Origin: Cerioporus squamosus | Lineage: Eukaryota; Basidiomycota; Agaricomycetes; Polyporales; Polyporaceae | Reading direction: 5' to 3' | Length of the DNA: 64,000 nucleotides | Assembly (NCBI GenBank): GCA_022592435.1 | Contig: JABYQS010000064.1 | Span: 1-64,000, forward strand | Shown: piece after piece, positions 33,365 through 46,573 of the stretch | How positions within the stretch are numbered: the first letter of the stretch is position 1 | Layout of the letters: each line of letters opens with the position of its first letter | Notes under the pieces: generated by a model | Seen by the model: only the letters and a program-made list of their open reading frames with translations | Databases searched by the model: none | What the model was told of the DNA's origin: nothing | Program-made: the position numbers and the translations under genes

Positions 33365-36270
33365 CACGATGTGTGGGAGTGAGGCCGGAGTCATTGGTTG
33401 GGATCTGTCTGGTCCGTCCGCACATGCATCTGGCTCTCTCATGATATTGTCTGTGCATGCTGTCTATGTTGCTCATCGTAGACAGTGCGAACGTCAATGC
33501 GTCGGACTCTGTATCTACACCCAGCCTGCCTGTTCGGCAACTCGGAATTCCGTCTATGCGACACGTTCCCTGCGGCGGACTCGTCCGGAAGCCGTGCCCT
33601 GCCCTCGAGGAAGTCCGGTCCGACCTCGACTTCTGCCTTCCCCACACGTTCCATTCTGGCTCATGGACCGATCAGGACTTGCTCGCTTCCTCGGACTCGT
33701 CTCCCGTTCGTACCCGTATGTCGTCGCATATTTCCTCTGTGGTTATCTCTCCCGTATCTGCACAGTCGCTCCGTCATCCAGCTTTCGTATACCCACGCAA
33801 TCCCGCAATGCTTGTCATGGTGCACGCTACCTCCTCTACCGTACTCCCGCAATCGCCGCATACACCCTTCGTCGTGATAAACGTCATAAAACCCCTACGT
33901 CAACCGCTGATGTCCATGATGACACACCCACCCTCACCTCGTCCACGACCACCCGCCCTGGCGCTCTCCACACCCCTCCCATCGGACATGCATCATAACC
34001 ACAACCACAACCACAGTATTACCCTCGCACTTCAGTTCGTGTTCGTATCTCTGCATCGCTTGTCCGTACTCGCAGCACTCGCTAATATCCATCCATTCTG
34101 CCCGATATTATTGTAGATAACCACCCACGTTTTGCATCGCATTGCGCTCTTTATTGCGGTCCCGGCTTTCGGTGTTCGGTGTTCGCGTTCGTGTTCGTAT
34201 CTTCCCCGTTCTTCTTGGTTCTGATCTTCTCTTCGTGCACTGCGCTCATCATACACGGACTTTCTCTTCCATCAGGCTCGGTCGAGGCCTCCACGTTCGT
34301 TCCCCGCGTTCCTTGGAAGCAACCGTCTACGTCTGGCTTCGACTTCGGAAGGTCGAGCCGCGTATGATCGGACATGCGCACCTCCCAAACGTTCCTGTTT
34401 GATGCCCATCGTTACTTCCTCCCCGATAATCGACGCTCCGGACACCCTCTTCTTATTTAGTATGCGGTGGGTCGCGCTGTATTTGCTGTACTTATCTTTC
34501 ACGCATCTTGCGTCTTTCTTTCTTGTGCGTCTGACCCCGCGGACTTTTTGTGGCTCGGACGTTCTTCCCGTTGCCGTTCGCGTTGTTGGTTGTTTTCCTT
34601 TCTCCTTCTTCCTTCCCTCCTCCATTGCTGCTCACCCCATTACCCCATCTGCCCACGTATATGACCACTGCATGCCCGGCTGGCGAGTGCGCGGCGAGGG
34701 GGGCCCGTGCAAAACTACTGGTATACATACACCTACGTATACACGCGGACGTTACCCCCATCCTCCTCGAGCTCTTCTATGTACCGTGTACGTAGTTCTC
34801 TTCACCCCTTCCTCCCCTCTCATGCCGTACCGTACCACACCTCCATGATGAACCCGTACGAAATGCGATGACTATGACTTGCTACTCACAGATCTGTACT
34901 GACTGGCGTGTCTGGCCATCGAGGTGCTTTATGTCACTGCGGCCCACTCTGCGACGGGATCGCAGTTCCATGGCGGCGTTGTTCACCATCTTGGTCGGTG
35001 ACAGCCGTCTAGATAGAGGTGTGTATAGACTGTGACGCGGTGGGGGCGCATTCAATGCGTACATACATAGGTCTGACAGACCTATCGCCGGGCCAACGCC
35101 GAGAGCTTGCAAAGCATAAGATGGGTGCACCATGCGACACGTCGTGGTCTTGGTCATGCCAACCCCGCGGCACGCCTAGGGTTGGTGTACATTTCTGTAC
35201 GCGCCTGGACAGGACAAGCAACCACCGCGGAAATAGGCGGCGGCGTGTGAGAATGGGATGCAAGCAGGGCTCCGCGGTTAAGTAGAGTACTCGAGTCTGG
35301 ACTCCGGACGTGCCAAACCTGCCCACCCTTGATATACAAAATCGGGAAACGCAAGCACCGATCACTCTCAGACAGGGTTACGGTTCAAGCGGCTGCGGTT
35401 CCTGGCGTGCAGTACTAGCGAGTGGAGCAATTCATATGCAGCGTTTCCGGCGGCAGCATGGCGTGTGTCGACAGTCGCTTGGTCCGGAGAGTCGGACGAG
35501 CAGTCGAGATGCCGCGATTGAGGGTGCTTGAGCAACACTCGTGGAGGCCAAACTTCCATACGTTCCCGAGTGCCGCAGTGTGCACGAGACGCACCATGAC
35601 AACAGCTGGGCTACGCGGGCATCGCGCGGTACGCCTGGTGATGCTCATCGTTCGCAGAAGGAGGCTTGCACGTCTGTGGCAGTGATAAGATCATCTTGCT
35701 GTGTTTGTGCGTTGTTGCGCGGGTCTCCCTGGGTCTCCGCGGGGGCTCAGAGCAGGATTTGGGTGGCGGGTAACGTGGTGCGCTGCAACAGGATGAAAAC
35801 ATTGCTTGCGCAGATAGCCAGCGAGAACCAGGAGAAGCGGAGGGGACCAAAGGAACGGCGGAGGATAGCAAAGTTGGACGGGCGGCTAGAACGTGGCAGG
35901 CGCCTGTGGGAGGATGATGGGGGAAGAGGACATGTTGGGAGGATTTCGACTTGTCCCCATCCAGCGACTCTGCCGTCCGCGTCGTTGCTGTCCTCCTCTG
36001 CCAGGCTCCGGATAGCCTCCGCTTTCTTCTTCTTCATCTCCCTCGTCCTCGCCGTCTTCCCCACCGTCTTCGTCGCGCACCTCTGCTCCCGCCCAGCGCA
36101 GGACGCGCGCGCCCACCACTTCCTCCCCCTTCCCGCCGTCCTGGCAGTGGTCCCTGGCTTCTGAGCACCTCTGCGTCTAGGCTCTCGCGTCTCTCCTCCC
36201 ACTCTCCAGCCGTATCGCCTGCTGCTCGCGATACATGCTTGGGGCCCTCCAACCGACCCATCCTGCCCCG
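33365..36270. other. 2.9-kb region without a recognisable gene
   Basis: 33.4-34.85 kb is strongly C/T-rich on the plus strand (likely the phosphatase 3' UTR and beyond), so long spurious frames appear. 34.85-36.27 kb is mixed sequence leading into the RhoGAP gene; its last 300 bases are again C/T-rich as in a 5' UTR. I see no domain, tRNA or repeat here. Confidence 0.45.
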
Positions 36271-39200
36271 ATGACCGACTATCTGCCTGCGGACGCCCAG
36301 GTGGCCCAGCCCCTGCTCACGGAGGACCGAGTGTGTCCAGGATGCAAGAAGTCTGTCGTGGACGAGAACGGCGGAGTGGTGGTTGCGTTTGGGTGAGTCC
36401 TACCAGGTTCCCGTCATGTTTCCATTCTTCGTTTCCGTGGTGTCATTATTCCCCCGTCTGCGACGCACGAACATCGTCGCTTGGCGCTCAGCGGGATGGG
36501 TTGCCAATCTAGCTGCTGTCTTCCCCGCTTCTCGTCCGCAGACCTGCGGTGGAACGGGGAAAGAACCGTCGCTGCGCGTGGGCCTTGGGTACCTCTCCTC
36601 CCCGTGGCCTCGATCTGCTGCTCTGGTCTACAGCAGTGCCCGCCCTCCTTCACGACCAGCTTGGCGTTCGTACTGGGGATGTCCAGTACCTATTCTTTGC
36701 TGTTCAACTCATTGGCCTGGCTGCCGGACGAAGGACGCGCGAACGATATGCTAGTAGACCCGCAGCGTTGTTACGGTTCTATTTATCGGGCACTCCGAAC
36801 TCCTCGGAGAACGTCAAACCAGCGGGGAGCTCTGTCCGCGGGCCACCCTGGAGGAGTGTCCACTACTCAGACTGCGTTGAGTCGATTCATTGGCTGCTGC
36901 TAAGGGCTCGTGGCCGACTGGCATGCGCCGCTAGAAGCTCGCGATGTGTCCGTGGTCAGGCAGTGGACAAGACCGCGGACTAGGCCGGCGTACACGTACT
37001 GCTCAAACTGGATCCAGAGGGGAGTGTAGACGGCACGTCGACCCAGCGACGGTTGTCTTTACTACACCCTCCGAGTCTCGATGCGTTACCACCTCGATGT
37101 CTGTGGCGCATGGCGGGGAGCGGCGTGAGCGTTCCCCTTCCCGTGCACTACAATTGGAGGATGGATTCTTGGCTTCTGTTGCTGGATTACTTCACGTACT
37201 CTGTCCTTCTCCCATCTTCTTATGCTCGTTTGGTGATACACTCGCTTTGTGGCATGGAATGCTGGTCTGGTAGCCAGAGAGAGCACAATGCTTGGATGCG
37301 CTTATGCTTGGGTTTCGTGCGTACCACTGTCATATCGCCCCGTAGACACCCCTGCGACGCGATCGAGGCCCGCCACGCAGGATCATCGCTTGGTCTCTCG
37401 GCGAGCGGTGTATACGGCGCCCCTTTCGTCGTGGCGCGCCCGTCATGAGCTCCGGAAACTCTCGTCCTGCGCCCTTTCCTCGGTCTAGCGACTGCGCATC
37501 GGACTCTTCGCTGACCATGATCCCATTCCTCAGACAATCCTTCTTCCACGTTGACTGCTTCAGATGCGCGAAGTGTGGCAACCAAGTAACGGCCGACACG
37601 AACCTCCTCTTACTTTCCGACGGGTCGCCAATATGCGCCAACTGCTCGTACAGCTGCAACGTCTGCAAGCAGCCTATCCTCGACGAAGCGATCATGACCG
37701 GCGACGACTCCTATCATGCCCATTGTTTCAAGTGCAAGGTGTGCAAGAACCGGATCGACGAGCTTGTCTTCGCGAAGACGAGCCAAGGCATCTACTGCAT
37801 GAACTGCCATAACGAACGCGTTGCCCGCAGCCGGCGACATCAAGCAAGGAAGCAGGAGAGGGAGAGGGAACGTGCAGCACAGGCTGCAGCGGCGAACGCG
37901 GCGAGTGGGAGCATGAACAGTAGGCAAGGAGACCCGCGATCAGGTCAAGGTAGTCGGCCTACAAACGGGGTACGTCCTAATATTCTTGTGGAAGCTGCGA
38001 GCTGATAACTCAACTTGCGCTGTGCTCAGGGGCCCAATGACCAAGGGAGGCCAGGCTCACAAGCCGACGTATCGTCCCCGACAATTCGCTGTATGGCGGG
38101 TTGTCTCGTTCCAACTCACATCGTGGTCCCGACTCCGTGGACAGCCACTCGTCCGGTCCCTCTTCAGCTGGCGCAAAGAGAGGGTCGATGCACAACCTTG
38201 TGGCTTCCGAAGCCCAGCACCGTGTGCAAGAGCAGGCCGCTGCAACGCCGCCATCAGGGCCGTCGCCATCCTCACAAGGCCTTCTTGGATCGCCCGTCGA
38301 ACGACCATCCGTGCCGCTGTCGAAGAGGCATTCCGGCATGTTCATTGGCCTGCCGTCCTCCCCTTCCATGACACGTGCTAATTCGAATGCCGGCCGACCA
38401 TCCACCGCTGGTAGTTCTGCTGCCAGCTCTCCTATCGACCACTTCCGCTCGACGATGTCCCTAGGATCCAGGATGGAAACGCTCTCTGTACCTACTGATG
38501 GCGCCAGCAATGGTCGCCTCGACAAGCGCAAGAGCTTCGACGCCGGCATCCGACCGCTCAATGTTCTCCGATCTATGGCGAGCAGCGCCTCCCTCAACCT
38601 GAACAACAACGGCGCGCCGACGGAGTACAACCGCTCTCTCTCGAACGCTACCCCTCCTATCAACACGAGCGTACGCGGACGGGACTCACCTCGACCATAC
38701 TCCCCACTTCGAGACTACTTCAGCCCCGAACCGGGAACGTACACTGACAGCGACTACCAGAGCTCCCCCATTTCCCCACCGAATAGTCGCGGAGACTCAG
38801 CTGCCGCAGGACGCGCACGGTCCGCGTCGTCAAGCGCATACATGTCGGATACGGGGTCCATACGTGGTCCCCCTCCACGACCGACCCTCAATCTCGACCG
38901 CATGCCCGCGCGGTCGACGAGTCTCGCCATTCCTTCGTCATTCGAAGCGCTCGAGGCCGAATCACCGTCCAATCTTGTGCTACACCAGAGCCCTCTTCGA
39001 AGCCCCGAGCACCGCCCGTCGAACCTAAGCCTCAACGGCAGCAACTTCCAGTCCCAGCGCGGCGCGTGGGACGACGTACGTCACAGCGCGCTCTCTGGTG
39101 TTGAGTTCGAGCTGCAGGGCCCTGGCAGTGGGAGCTCGGTGCCGCCTTCGCCTTCCCACTTTGTCGACGTTCCCCACAGCATTGAGAGCGGGACGGACAC

Positions 39201-42130
39201 CGAAGCCGAGTCTGAGAACGGATATGGAGGTCGCTCAAGCGAGGACAGCAGTGACCGTCCACCGTCGCTTCCGCCGAAGGAGCCGCCCCCTCGTCTGGTG
39301 AGCAAACGGCCGAACGACCTGCGCGTCGATGTCAACCAACGGAGCTTCACCCCCGCGAACGCTGGCGAGAGCGAGGGCACCCCGGAGTCGTCGCCAGTCG
39401 AGCGCACTTCGCACGCCACCTTCATTGCGCCTGCACTCCCTCCTATCCGCATCTCCATGGGCAGTGCTGACTTCTCGGACCTCATGAGGATGGCTGGCCA
39501 GACATCGGCTGTGGGCAAACGGGACAGCGCCAGGCTCAAGCTCGACCTCGCCCTCACTCCTCCTGATTCGGCAGGCGCGCCTACGACTCCGACGAGCGAT
39601 ATAACGGTGCTTGGCTCTGCCGACAGTCACACCAATGAGGACACTCCGATGAGGCGTGGCGTGACAAGGGTTGACAGGAACGGCGCGACGAGCCCGGAGT
39701 CGACGTCAAGCTACGACTATATGGACGGGTCGCGTCGATCGAACGACCGGGAGCGCGGCCGTACAGACCCTCCCGCGCGATCGGAAACCCCGCCTTTGCA
39801 CATCGTACGGCGGCTCGACTCGAACAGTGGCGGACGCGGAACACCTGTCAATGGCGCTAATGGCGTGGCGCGCATCACCGTCACGGCACCGGGCGATGGC
39901 GTAGAGACATTGCGGCGGAAGCTGCAGGAGGCGATGTCTGCCTCGTCTGAGCGCGGGAGCGGGCAGGTTGTCCTGGATGCGAGTTTCATGCACTCGATGA
40001 TGGGGATGCTCGATCAGCAGCAGGACGTGTACAGCGACCTCAGGCGGAACTTGGACGGTATGAAGGTGGGTTTCATCTGCCCCTATCCGCCCTAGGCGCG
40101 GCATTAGTGGAAACGCAGTACTAATGCGATGCTTGCGACGTTTAGAGGGCGAGCAAGCAGTACATAGACGGCCTGACGGTTGCGCAGACTGAATATGACA
40201 GGGAGCTCAAGGCCAGGAGGGACGCCGAGGCGGAGGTGACGCGGTTGCGTGTCCTCTTGTCGGGTCAGGCTGTACGCTTGACCGCGATCACTGGGGAGTC
40301 CAAGCGACAGGAGGCGCAGAAGCAGCTCGCGAGGGATATGAGCGACCAGATGTCCTCTCTCGAACGCGATCTCTCCAAGCTGAAAGTCGAACGCGATATG
40401 ACCATGGCCGAGGTAGAGCAGCTATCTGCATCTCGATCGTAAGTCCATTCTTGAAGCTTGAGCGTGGCATGACGTAGAGAGATTGCGGATGCTCATTCAT
40501 CCTAATCTACGGTTACAGGTCCTCTACCGTCGTCGAGGGCGAGGAGGGAGGTGCTTCGCTCACCCGCGCCTTGTCGATGCGTTTCGACAACATCAAGGTC
40601 CAGTACCAGCACGAGCTCATTCCTCTGATCGAGCAGCGCGAAGCTCTCGTTCGCGAGATTGCAGAGCTGCAGGCCTCCCGCGACGCCATCCTCGAGGAGA
40701 CGACCGTCCTCAACAAGCGCAACGAGGAGCTCGCCCAGCTCAACGCCCAGTACCAGCGCCGCCTAGAGGCTGGCGCAGTATTGAAGGACGACAACGTTCT
40801 CCAGGAGCGCCAGACCAACTCGTTCGACCGCGCACGGTCACCTCCTATGCTCAACTCGTCTGTCTCGTCAACAACGCTTGCGCTCTCTGAGGAGTCTACC
40901 GAGACCAAGTTCATCAAGATCACGAAGCCGGATGTACAGGATACGCCGGCACAGCAAGTCAAGCCTCGGTTCATCAAGTGGCCAGGCTCGCGGGCACCCA
41001 AGGAGAATGTCGCGGTTGTGAACGGCGCGGACCCGGGCAAGCCAAAGTGGCGCACGGAACACGTCTTCCAGCAGGTCAGCGTTCTCAGGGTTGCGAGGTG
41101 CGACCACTGCGGCGACAAGATGTGGGGATCGCAGTTCCGGTGCTCAAGTGAGTCGTTTTCACTCGGACTGTCGCGACGTGCTCGGCGGGATTGACGCATG
41201 TGGCGCAACAGATTGCAGTATCGCGGTGCACACGCGCTGCATTCATAACGTGAATCTGGCATGCCAGCAACAGACTGCGCCCGCTCGGGACGAGCAACAG
41301 GCACCCATGGCTCCACTGCGTGAGTAGCTTACATTAGACTTTAACTGCGCTTGAGCTTGATTGACAACGTCCTGTGTGCTCCGGTTGCAGCGCCGTCCAT
41401 GTTTGGTCGTGACCTGATTGAGCAAGTGCATGCGGATTCAAGGGATGAGGACCGCATGGTGCCCGTTCTCGTCGAGAAGTGTATCGATGCTGTTGACAGA
41501 GTCGGTGAGTAAACCTATTGCGCTTTCGTGCGTGGAAATGTCTGACCCTCGTCGAAGCTCTCGAGTATGAAGGTATCTACCGCAAGACCGGAGGGTCGGG
41601 GCAATCGAAGATGATCACCCAGCTCTTCGAGCGCGGCGAATACGCATCCTTCGACCTGAACGACTCGGATCGCTTCAACGATATCTGCAGTGTCACCTCT
41701 GTCCTGAAGTCTTACTTCCGGGCACTTCCGAACCCGCTGCTGACGTTCGCGCTGCACGACAAGTTCATCAGCGCAGCCACGATTCGCGAGCCAAGCATGA
41801 AGCACAGCACATTCAACGACCTCGTGCACGAGCTGCCTGCGGAGCACTACTATACGCTCAGGGCGTTGATGCTCCATCTGCATCGTATCTGCGAGCGGAG
41901 TGAGCGTAACCTCATGCACGCGAGGAACCTGGGTGTTGTCTTTGGACGTAAGTGCGATCCCATTGCTCATTCTGTCTTCATGCTCATGATAGTCTGCGAT
42001 AGCAACCCTCATGCGTTCACCTGATCCCGGTGCCGAGTTCAGCGACATGGCGGGCAAGGCGCTCTGTATTGAGTGGCTCATCGAGAATGCGCCGCGCATC
42101 TTCGGCGGCGAGCAGTCAACCTCGGAGTGA
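36271..42130 (+). CDS. Rho GTPase-activating protein, LIM-LIM-C1-RhoGAP
   Basis: Exons 36271-36392, 37534-37969, 38030-40065, 40146-40438, 40519-41147, 41212-41319, 41391-41504, 41558-41947 and 42003-42130 give ~1,418 aa. LIM1 is split by intron 1 (VCPGCKKSVVDENGG... then FFHVDCFRCAKC). LIM2 is CNVCKQPILDEA through CMNCH. A long Ser/Pro-rich region follows, then coiled coils (LEEE-type around 40150-40800). A C1 zinc finger follows (HVFQQ...CDHCGDKMWG...HTRCIHNVNLAC). The RhoGAP domain has its arginine finger in GIYRKTGGSG. LIM plus RhoGAP resembles yeast Rga1/Rga2 (Cdc42 polarity) and Lrg1 (Rho1 wall signalling); which one applies is unclear. Oddities: intron 1 is 1,141 nt, and a one-base slip is needed near 38,075-38,095 to join exon 2 to the long exon. 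Confidence 0.88.
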
Positions 42131-42740
42131 CCCTACTGCCCGTAGCTATTTCTTATTCCCTATTTGTTCACCTCAACGCTTCCCACACCTCTTCTCTACT
42201 TCCCCTCTTTCCGGTTCGCTGTCCCAGCGTGATTGTAGCCCTGTAGAACACAAGTAGTCGCGCATCGTGTACCAAAAGTCCCACCCTCTCCTTCCGCTGA
42301 CATGCCTTTTGTCTTGTTTATCTTCTTTATTCCTGTCTCTCATTCATTGGGTTATATTTTACGAGCCGATTTCACTCCGGAACACTACGACTCACTCACT
42401 ACGTTCGCCTGCGGCGCAGCTTCCGCTCGCGCGGGGGATGCGGCGTTTCTTTCGACTACAACTACCGCGCTGGGGCAGCAGCACCTGCGTCTCCAGATTC
42501 CTTCTCCCATGACATCGGTATCTAATGCCACGCATCGCAGCATCTCTATACCCGAGCTTCCATGAATATGTATACCATAACTCCGGATCCGTATAAGTAC
42601 CACCATCCCAGGAGTGGGAGTCCGAGACGCGAGGAATTCGAAGTCAAGACGGCGTGAGTGCGGGAGCACGAAAGCAAGGGAATCAACAATAGAAACAAGA
42701 CTCTGAGCGTATCCATATCCACGAGAAGACCACAAGAGCA
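42131..42740. other. Convergent 3' region, RhoGAP / BTB gene
   Basis: 610 bases between two stop codons. The RhoGAP side is T/C-rich. Short antisense-looking frames here have no domain. No terminator-type structure is called. Confidence 0.4.
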
Positions 42741-44675
42741 TCACAGCTGCTGCTCGCGCGACCGCTTGCTGCGCGTGGTGCTCTCGGGGTGCAGCGAGCA
42801 GTAGAGGAAGTGACGGCGAGGGCCGGAGGTCGCACTGCCGGCGACCGCAGGGACACGCGCACCCAGTGGTGCCGTGTCCGTCCCGCTGCCGCGCACACCG
42901 AGGGAGAACATGCGGTCGAACACTGCACATGCGGCGATATGGGTGAGCGGAGACTCGGACGGGACATGTGCGGCGAAAGGCTGACTCACAGCTGGCGATG
43001 AACGCCTTTGCGGTCGTCTGGCAACTGAGATGCGTGAGCGACAGAGGGGGGCTGACGCCCTCGAGCGTGCGCAGGTAGCGGAAGACCATCGACGGTTGGC
43101 AGGGTCCTGCAGGTATGGTCAGCGGACGTGTCGGGCGTTGTATGGGCGACGCACCGAAGCGGAAGACGGCTTGATAGGCCTGCTTCCACTTCTCTTCGAG
43201 GAGGCGGGCACAGACCGTGGAGTCTGGACATGTTGAGCACTGGGACATATTCAGATCTGCTGAGCGTGGAAAGCAATGACAACTCACGCATTGGTACTCC
43301 TTTGCGACCTGGACGAGGCCGAGCTTGAGGACCCGTTCAAGGAACCATGTGCGTCTGCGGGGATTTCGTCAGCGTGTGCACCCATGACCGTCCGGCGCAA
43401 CTCGCCTCTTCTCCAGCTTGAGCAGTGTAGCCTGACTGAGCGTGCCGAGCTCCTCTTCGGACCAGCCTCCTGGGTTATCCAGTACGAACCGACTCGACTC
43501 GCGGTAGAGCTCCTCCTCTTCGAACAGTTCTGCTATCCTCATGGCTTTAATCGGCCGGCCAGCTGCGTGAGTCAGGAGGAAGGTGAGGCACTCCTTCTGA
43601 AGCGCCGAGACGTGCAGTTTGTGCGAGATGTTCATGAGGCCCTCGACATTGTTCCAGGTGATGGTGCACACGAGACTTGAGGGAATCAGTATCGACGCGT
43701 CCACGTAGAACTCCAGACTTACTGCGGGTAAACGAACTTGAGGAAGTCGTGGAACGTGCTAGCCTACAATGCCGCGTGAACGAACCGAGTACGATGGTTA
43801 ACGCAATGCCTTACTTTCTCTTCCTTGAGGACAATGATCGCATCTGGACGCTGTTCCTTCGGCTTCACCTGCCGCTTGAGCGTGCGCCCTTTAGTCGGGG
43901 TGGGTGGTACGGACGTCTTCCCGTCGACATCCGGGGCCTTCTCTTTCTCCTTCTCTGACGCAGTCGTCGGCGTCGTGGGACTCGTCTTCTCCAGCTTACT
44001 CAAGGAGTCCTCTCGCGCCTTCGCCTTGTCCTCCGAGCTTGCCTCCGTGTCGCTCGCTTCGCCCGGGGTGATGTCCACGTCGAGCTCGAGCTCGTCCGGG
44101 TCCATGTCCGGATCCATTGGCGCGAACGTGATCTCAGAATGCCTCGAGAGCGCAGGCCTCCCTCCTGGCACGGACGGTGGCTGAGAGATGGTTATGACGG
44201 AGGATACGGACCGTGGCCTCCCCATCTCCTTCTCCGTCTCCGCCCAACCGCCTGAAAGAGCGGCCTGGAAGAACGCAGAGGCAAAGTACAGGACCTCCTT
44301 GTGTGCCCTTCACAATGCAGCGCATCTCAGTCTACGAACTATGCTCGGGGGTCATGGCGCGCGCGGGGATGGGTGGGGAGGTGCGTACCAGAAGGTTGTG
44401 GACTCGACGATGATCTTCACATTGCCGGGGAACTTACTGGCGCGGGTAAAGGTCTCGTCTATCTCAATTGGGTCGTCCATGTCGCCGTTGGTGCTGAGTG
44501 AGGAGGACATCTCGTCGGACTCGCACTCCTCGATGTACCAGGATGGGGACCCAGCGGATCTGAAGATGCCGGCAGCAGCAGCGTGAGTCTCGGTGGGAGA
44601 GCTGAGCGAGGCGGAGGGGTTGTGGCTGGTGAGGCCTCTCGAGTTGCGCGCGATGAGTATATGCGGCGGATTCAT
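42741..44675 (-). CDS. BTB/POZ domain protein
   Basis: Eight exons (44675-44389, 44307-43815, 43763-43723, 43675-43406, 43354-43288, 43239-43155, 43106-42990, 42922-42741) give ~513 aa. The BTB fold is split by an acidic linker. It begins FPGNVKIIVESTTFWAHKEV and continues LYFASAFFQAALSGGW. After ~140 residues of Ser/Glu/Pro-rich text it resumes with PDAIIVLKEEK, ASTFHDFLKFVYP and a BACK-like helical part (LMNISHKLHVSALQKECLTF). Such proteins often serve as adaptors for cullin-3 ubiquitin ligases, but the partner here is unknown. The donor after 43406 appears to be GC (GCGAGT), a second GC-AG intron in this window. The final junction (42922) is the least certain. Confidence 0.8.
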
Positions 44676-44791
44676 CGTCGTCGCTCGTCTCCAAGTTCGT
44701 CCGCGCAGCGAGCAGCTCTACCTATTCCTCCACAGGTACTCTGAATTAGTGCACGTATGATCCAACTACTTTATAGCGTCAACGACGACAT

Positions 44792-44874
44792 GGCGCTATA
44801 GTGTAGTGGTTATCACTTGGGATTCTGATTAGTCAGCGGTTCCCAAGACCCAGGTTCGATCCCTGGTAGTGCCT
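44792..44874 (+). tRNA. tRNA-Gln (CUG), intron-containing
   Basis: The acceptor GGCGCTA (44792-44798) pairs with TAGTGCC (44867-44873). The anticodon stem TGGGA/TCCCA encloses TTCTGA...T with anticodon CTG, and an 11-nt intron (ttagtcagcgg) follows position 37. The T arm is CCAGGTTCGATCCCTGG. A Pol III T5 terminator lies at 44898-44902. Confidence 0.95.
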
Positions 44875-44987
44875 ATAGAGCGATTTCGAGCGAGGTCTTT
44901 TTGCAAGTTCGGTGAGCCAGAGTGAGATCACACAAAGCGAATGCTCGAGTACTGCACCCAGAGATGTGACAACAACGCAAGTCAAGC

Positions 44988-45977
44988 CTATGTCGAGTCG
45001 ACCTTCAGTTTCACCGCCAGCGCGCGGTCAATCTCCTCCTTCGAATGCTCCCACACGCGCTCCCTGGCTTCGTCAGAACCGAAGTGCCTCAGGTTTCCGA
45101 TATCGTCTCCTTTCTGGTTCCGCCTCGAGAAGCCTCGTTCAGTCTGGAACAGCGCGTAGAGCATATACTCTGCACACTCTTCCGGCGCAATTGCAAACAC
45201 ATTCCAAAGGGCGATGAATTGACGGAGAACCCAGTATTTGGATTGCAAGATGGGCGTCGCAACTGCTCCGGGGCAGATGTGCACGAATGCTAGGTCAGGA
45301 TTCTCCCTGATGTGGTGCTAACAGAGTAACAATCAGTGTCAGAGCGTAAAAACTCGGGGAAGAAACAGCCCACACACCTCGAACATCAGGTCAGTATAGG
45401 TTCCAGACGCCATTTCAGCTTCCAGAGCGATGTACCTCTTCTTCAGGCCGAGATTCTTCAGGTCGATTGGCCCACCATAGCCTGCGCGCAGGATAGACAT
45501 GACCTTCGCAATCTCTCCGGCATCCTTCGCCTGGCGCAAGAGCGGAAGGAGGTCGTTGACGAACTTCCAGCGCGCGTAATAGTGCAGCGCGAGCCGTTTG
45601 TCGATGCCCTCCGCGGTCTCGTCGCGTCCGCGGAGGTTGGCAAGCCCGGGCGAAAGTACAAGGAAGTTGATCTTTGGGAGCCGTTCGCGGAAGGAGGTAG
45701 TGGTCGCCTGGACGTTGCGCATGAGGAAGGCATCGCACGAGACGAACTCGTGCTTTGCTTCAGGTTTCGTGGGCTTCGGGAACGACGCGATTATCTCGTC
45801 TGCAGCGCTCTTGTTGCGCCCGACGATGACGATATGGGCGTTGCCCTTGGTATAACGTGCGAAGGCCTCCGCACAGGCGCGTCCGATACCGGATGTCCCG
45901 CCCACAAAGACGGCAATCGGGAAGTAGGCGGGGGCGAAGGCTGCGTTCGCAGCCCGTGCAGCGGTGAGAGCTGGCAT
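44988..45977 (-). CDS. Short-chain dehydrogenase/reductase, intact copy
   Basis: Two exons (45977-45378 and 45317-44988) give 309 aa. The Rossmann glycine motif is VFVGGTSGIGRACAEAFARY (GGTSGIG at 26-32). KINFLVLSPG corresponds to the NNAG-type strand, and FVHICPGAVATPI to the conserved PG region after the active site. The substrate is unknown. The usual YxxxK motif is not clear: the position that reads YSALK in relic 3 reads YIALE here, so catalysis may differ or use another Tyr. The start at 45977 is preferred over an upstream in-frame ATG at 46013 because relics 1 and 3 also align from MPAL. At least four degraded copies lie in the window. Confidence 0.85.
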
Positions 45978-46573
45978 GGGTGTTAGGAAGATCGGGATGC
46001 GAAGTGTAGTCAAGCATATGTATGCTCATTCACATTCGAGAGCAATTCGTATGACGCGTCAGTCCGCCACGGTCTTGCACGACCGTGTTGCCGCGCACAG
46101 TGACATACGCGTCTCGGCCGGGTTGTACATCATTTGTTGGAACGTAACGGCGGAGTCGCGGTGCTCACATGTCTCGAAATCTTGATATGTGAGATTTGCA
46201 GATGTGGTTGTCTGCGCAAGGAGTGGGAATGCGATACAATACCCGTCGGTCACGACTCACTGGACTCCGACGGCATCTGGCAAACGATTCAACTTGTCCG
46301 GCGTCGGTTGGTCGACGTACCTACTACCATGAACATGTCGAGACCATGGTCCTTCGACAGTGTGTAACTAGATGCGAGAGCATGAGAGTCGGCGTTGAGG
46401 GCATACTAGTCGGAGATTCGTGGAAATGAGATCGAGCAGAAGAGGACCGGAAGCGTCAGAACGCGTCAGTGCCCGTCGCCCAACCAATTTCGGTGGCTGT
46501 ACACGAGCATACAATACTTGGTTGGTATCCCACCGCCTGGCCACCAACAACCCACATAACCAAGGATTCCCCA
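45978..46573. other. Intergenic: SDR promoter and kinase-like 3' flank
   Basis: 596 bases. 46019-46240 is the parent-type version of the duplicated SDR upstream sequence seen at 546-780 and (reversed) 21345-21478. No gene seen. Confidence 0.5.

Noticed and set aside
33021..33998. 325-codon open frame overlapping the second phosphatase
   Set aside because: It overlaps real phosphatase exons in another frame and continues into a C/T-rich 3' region.
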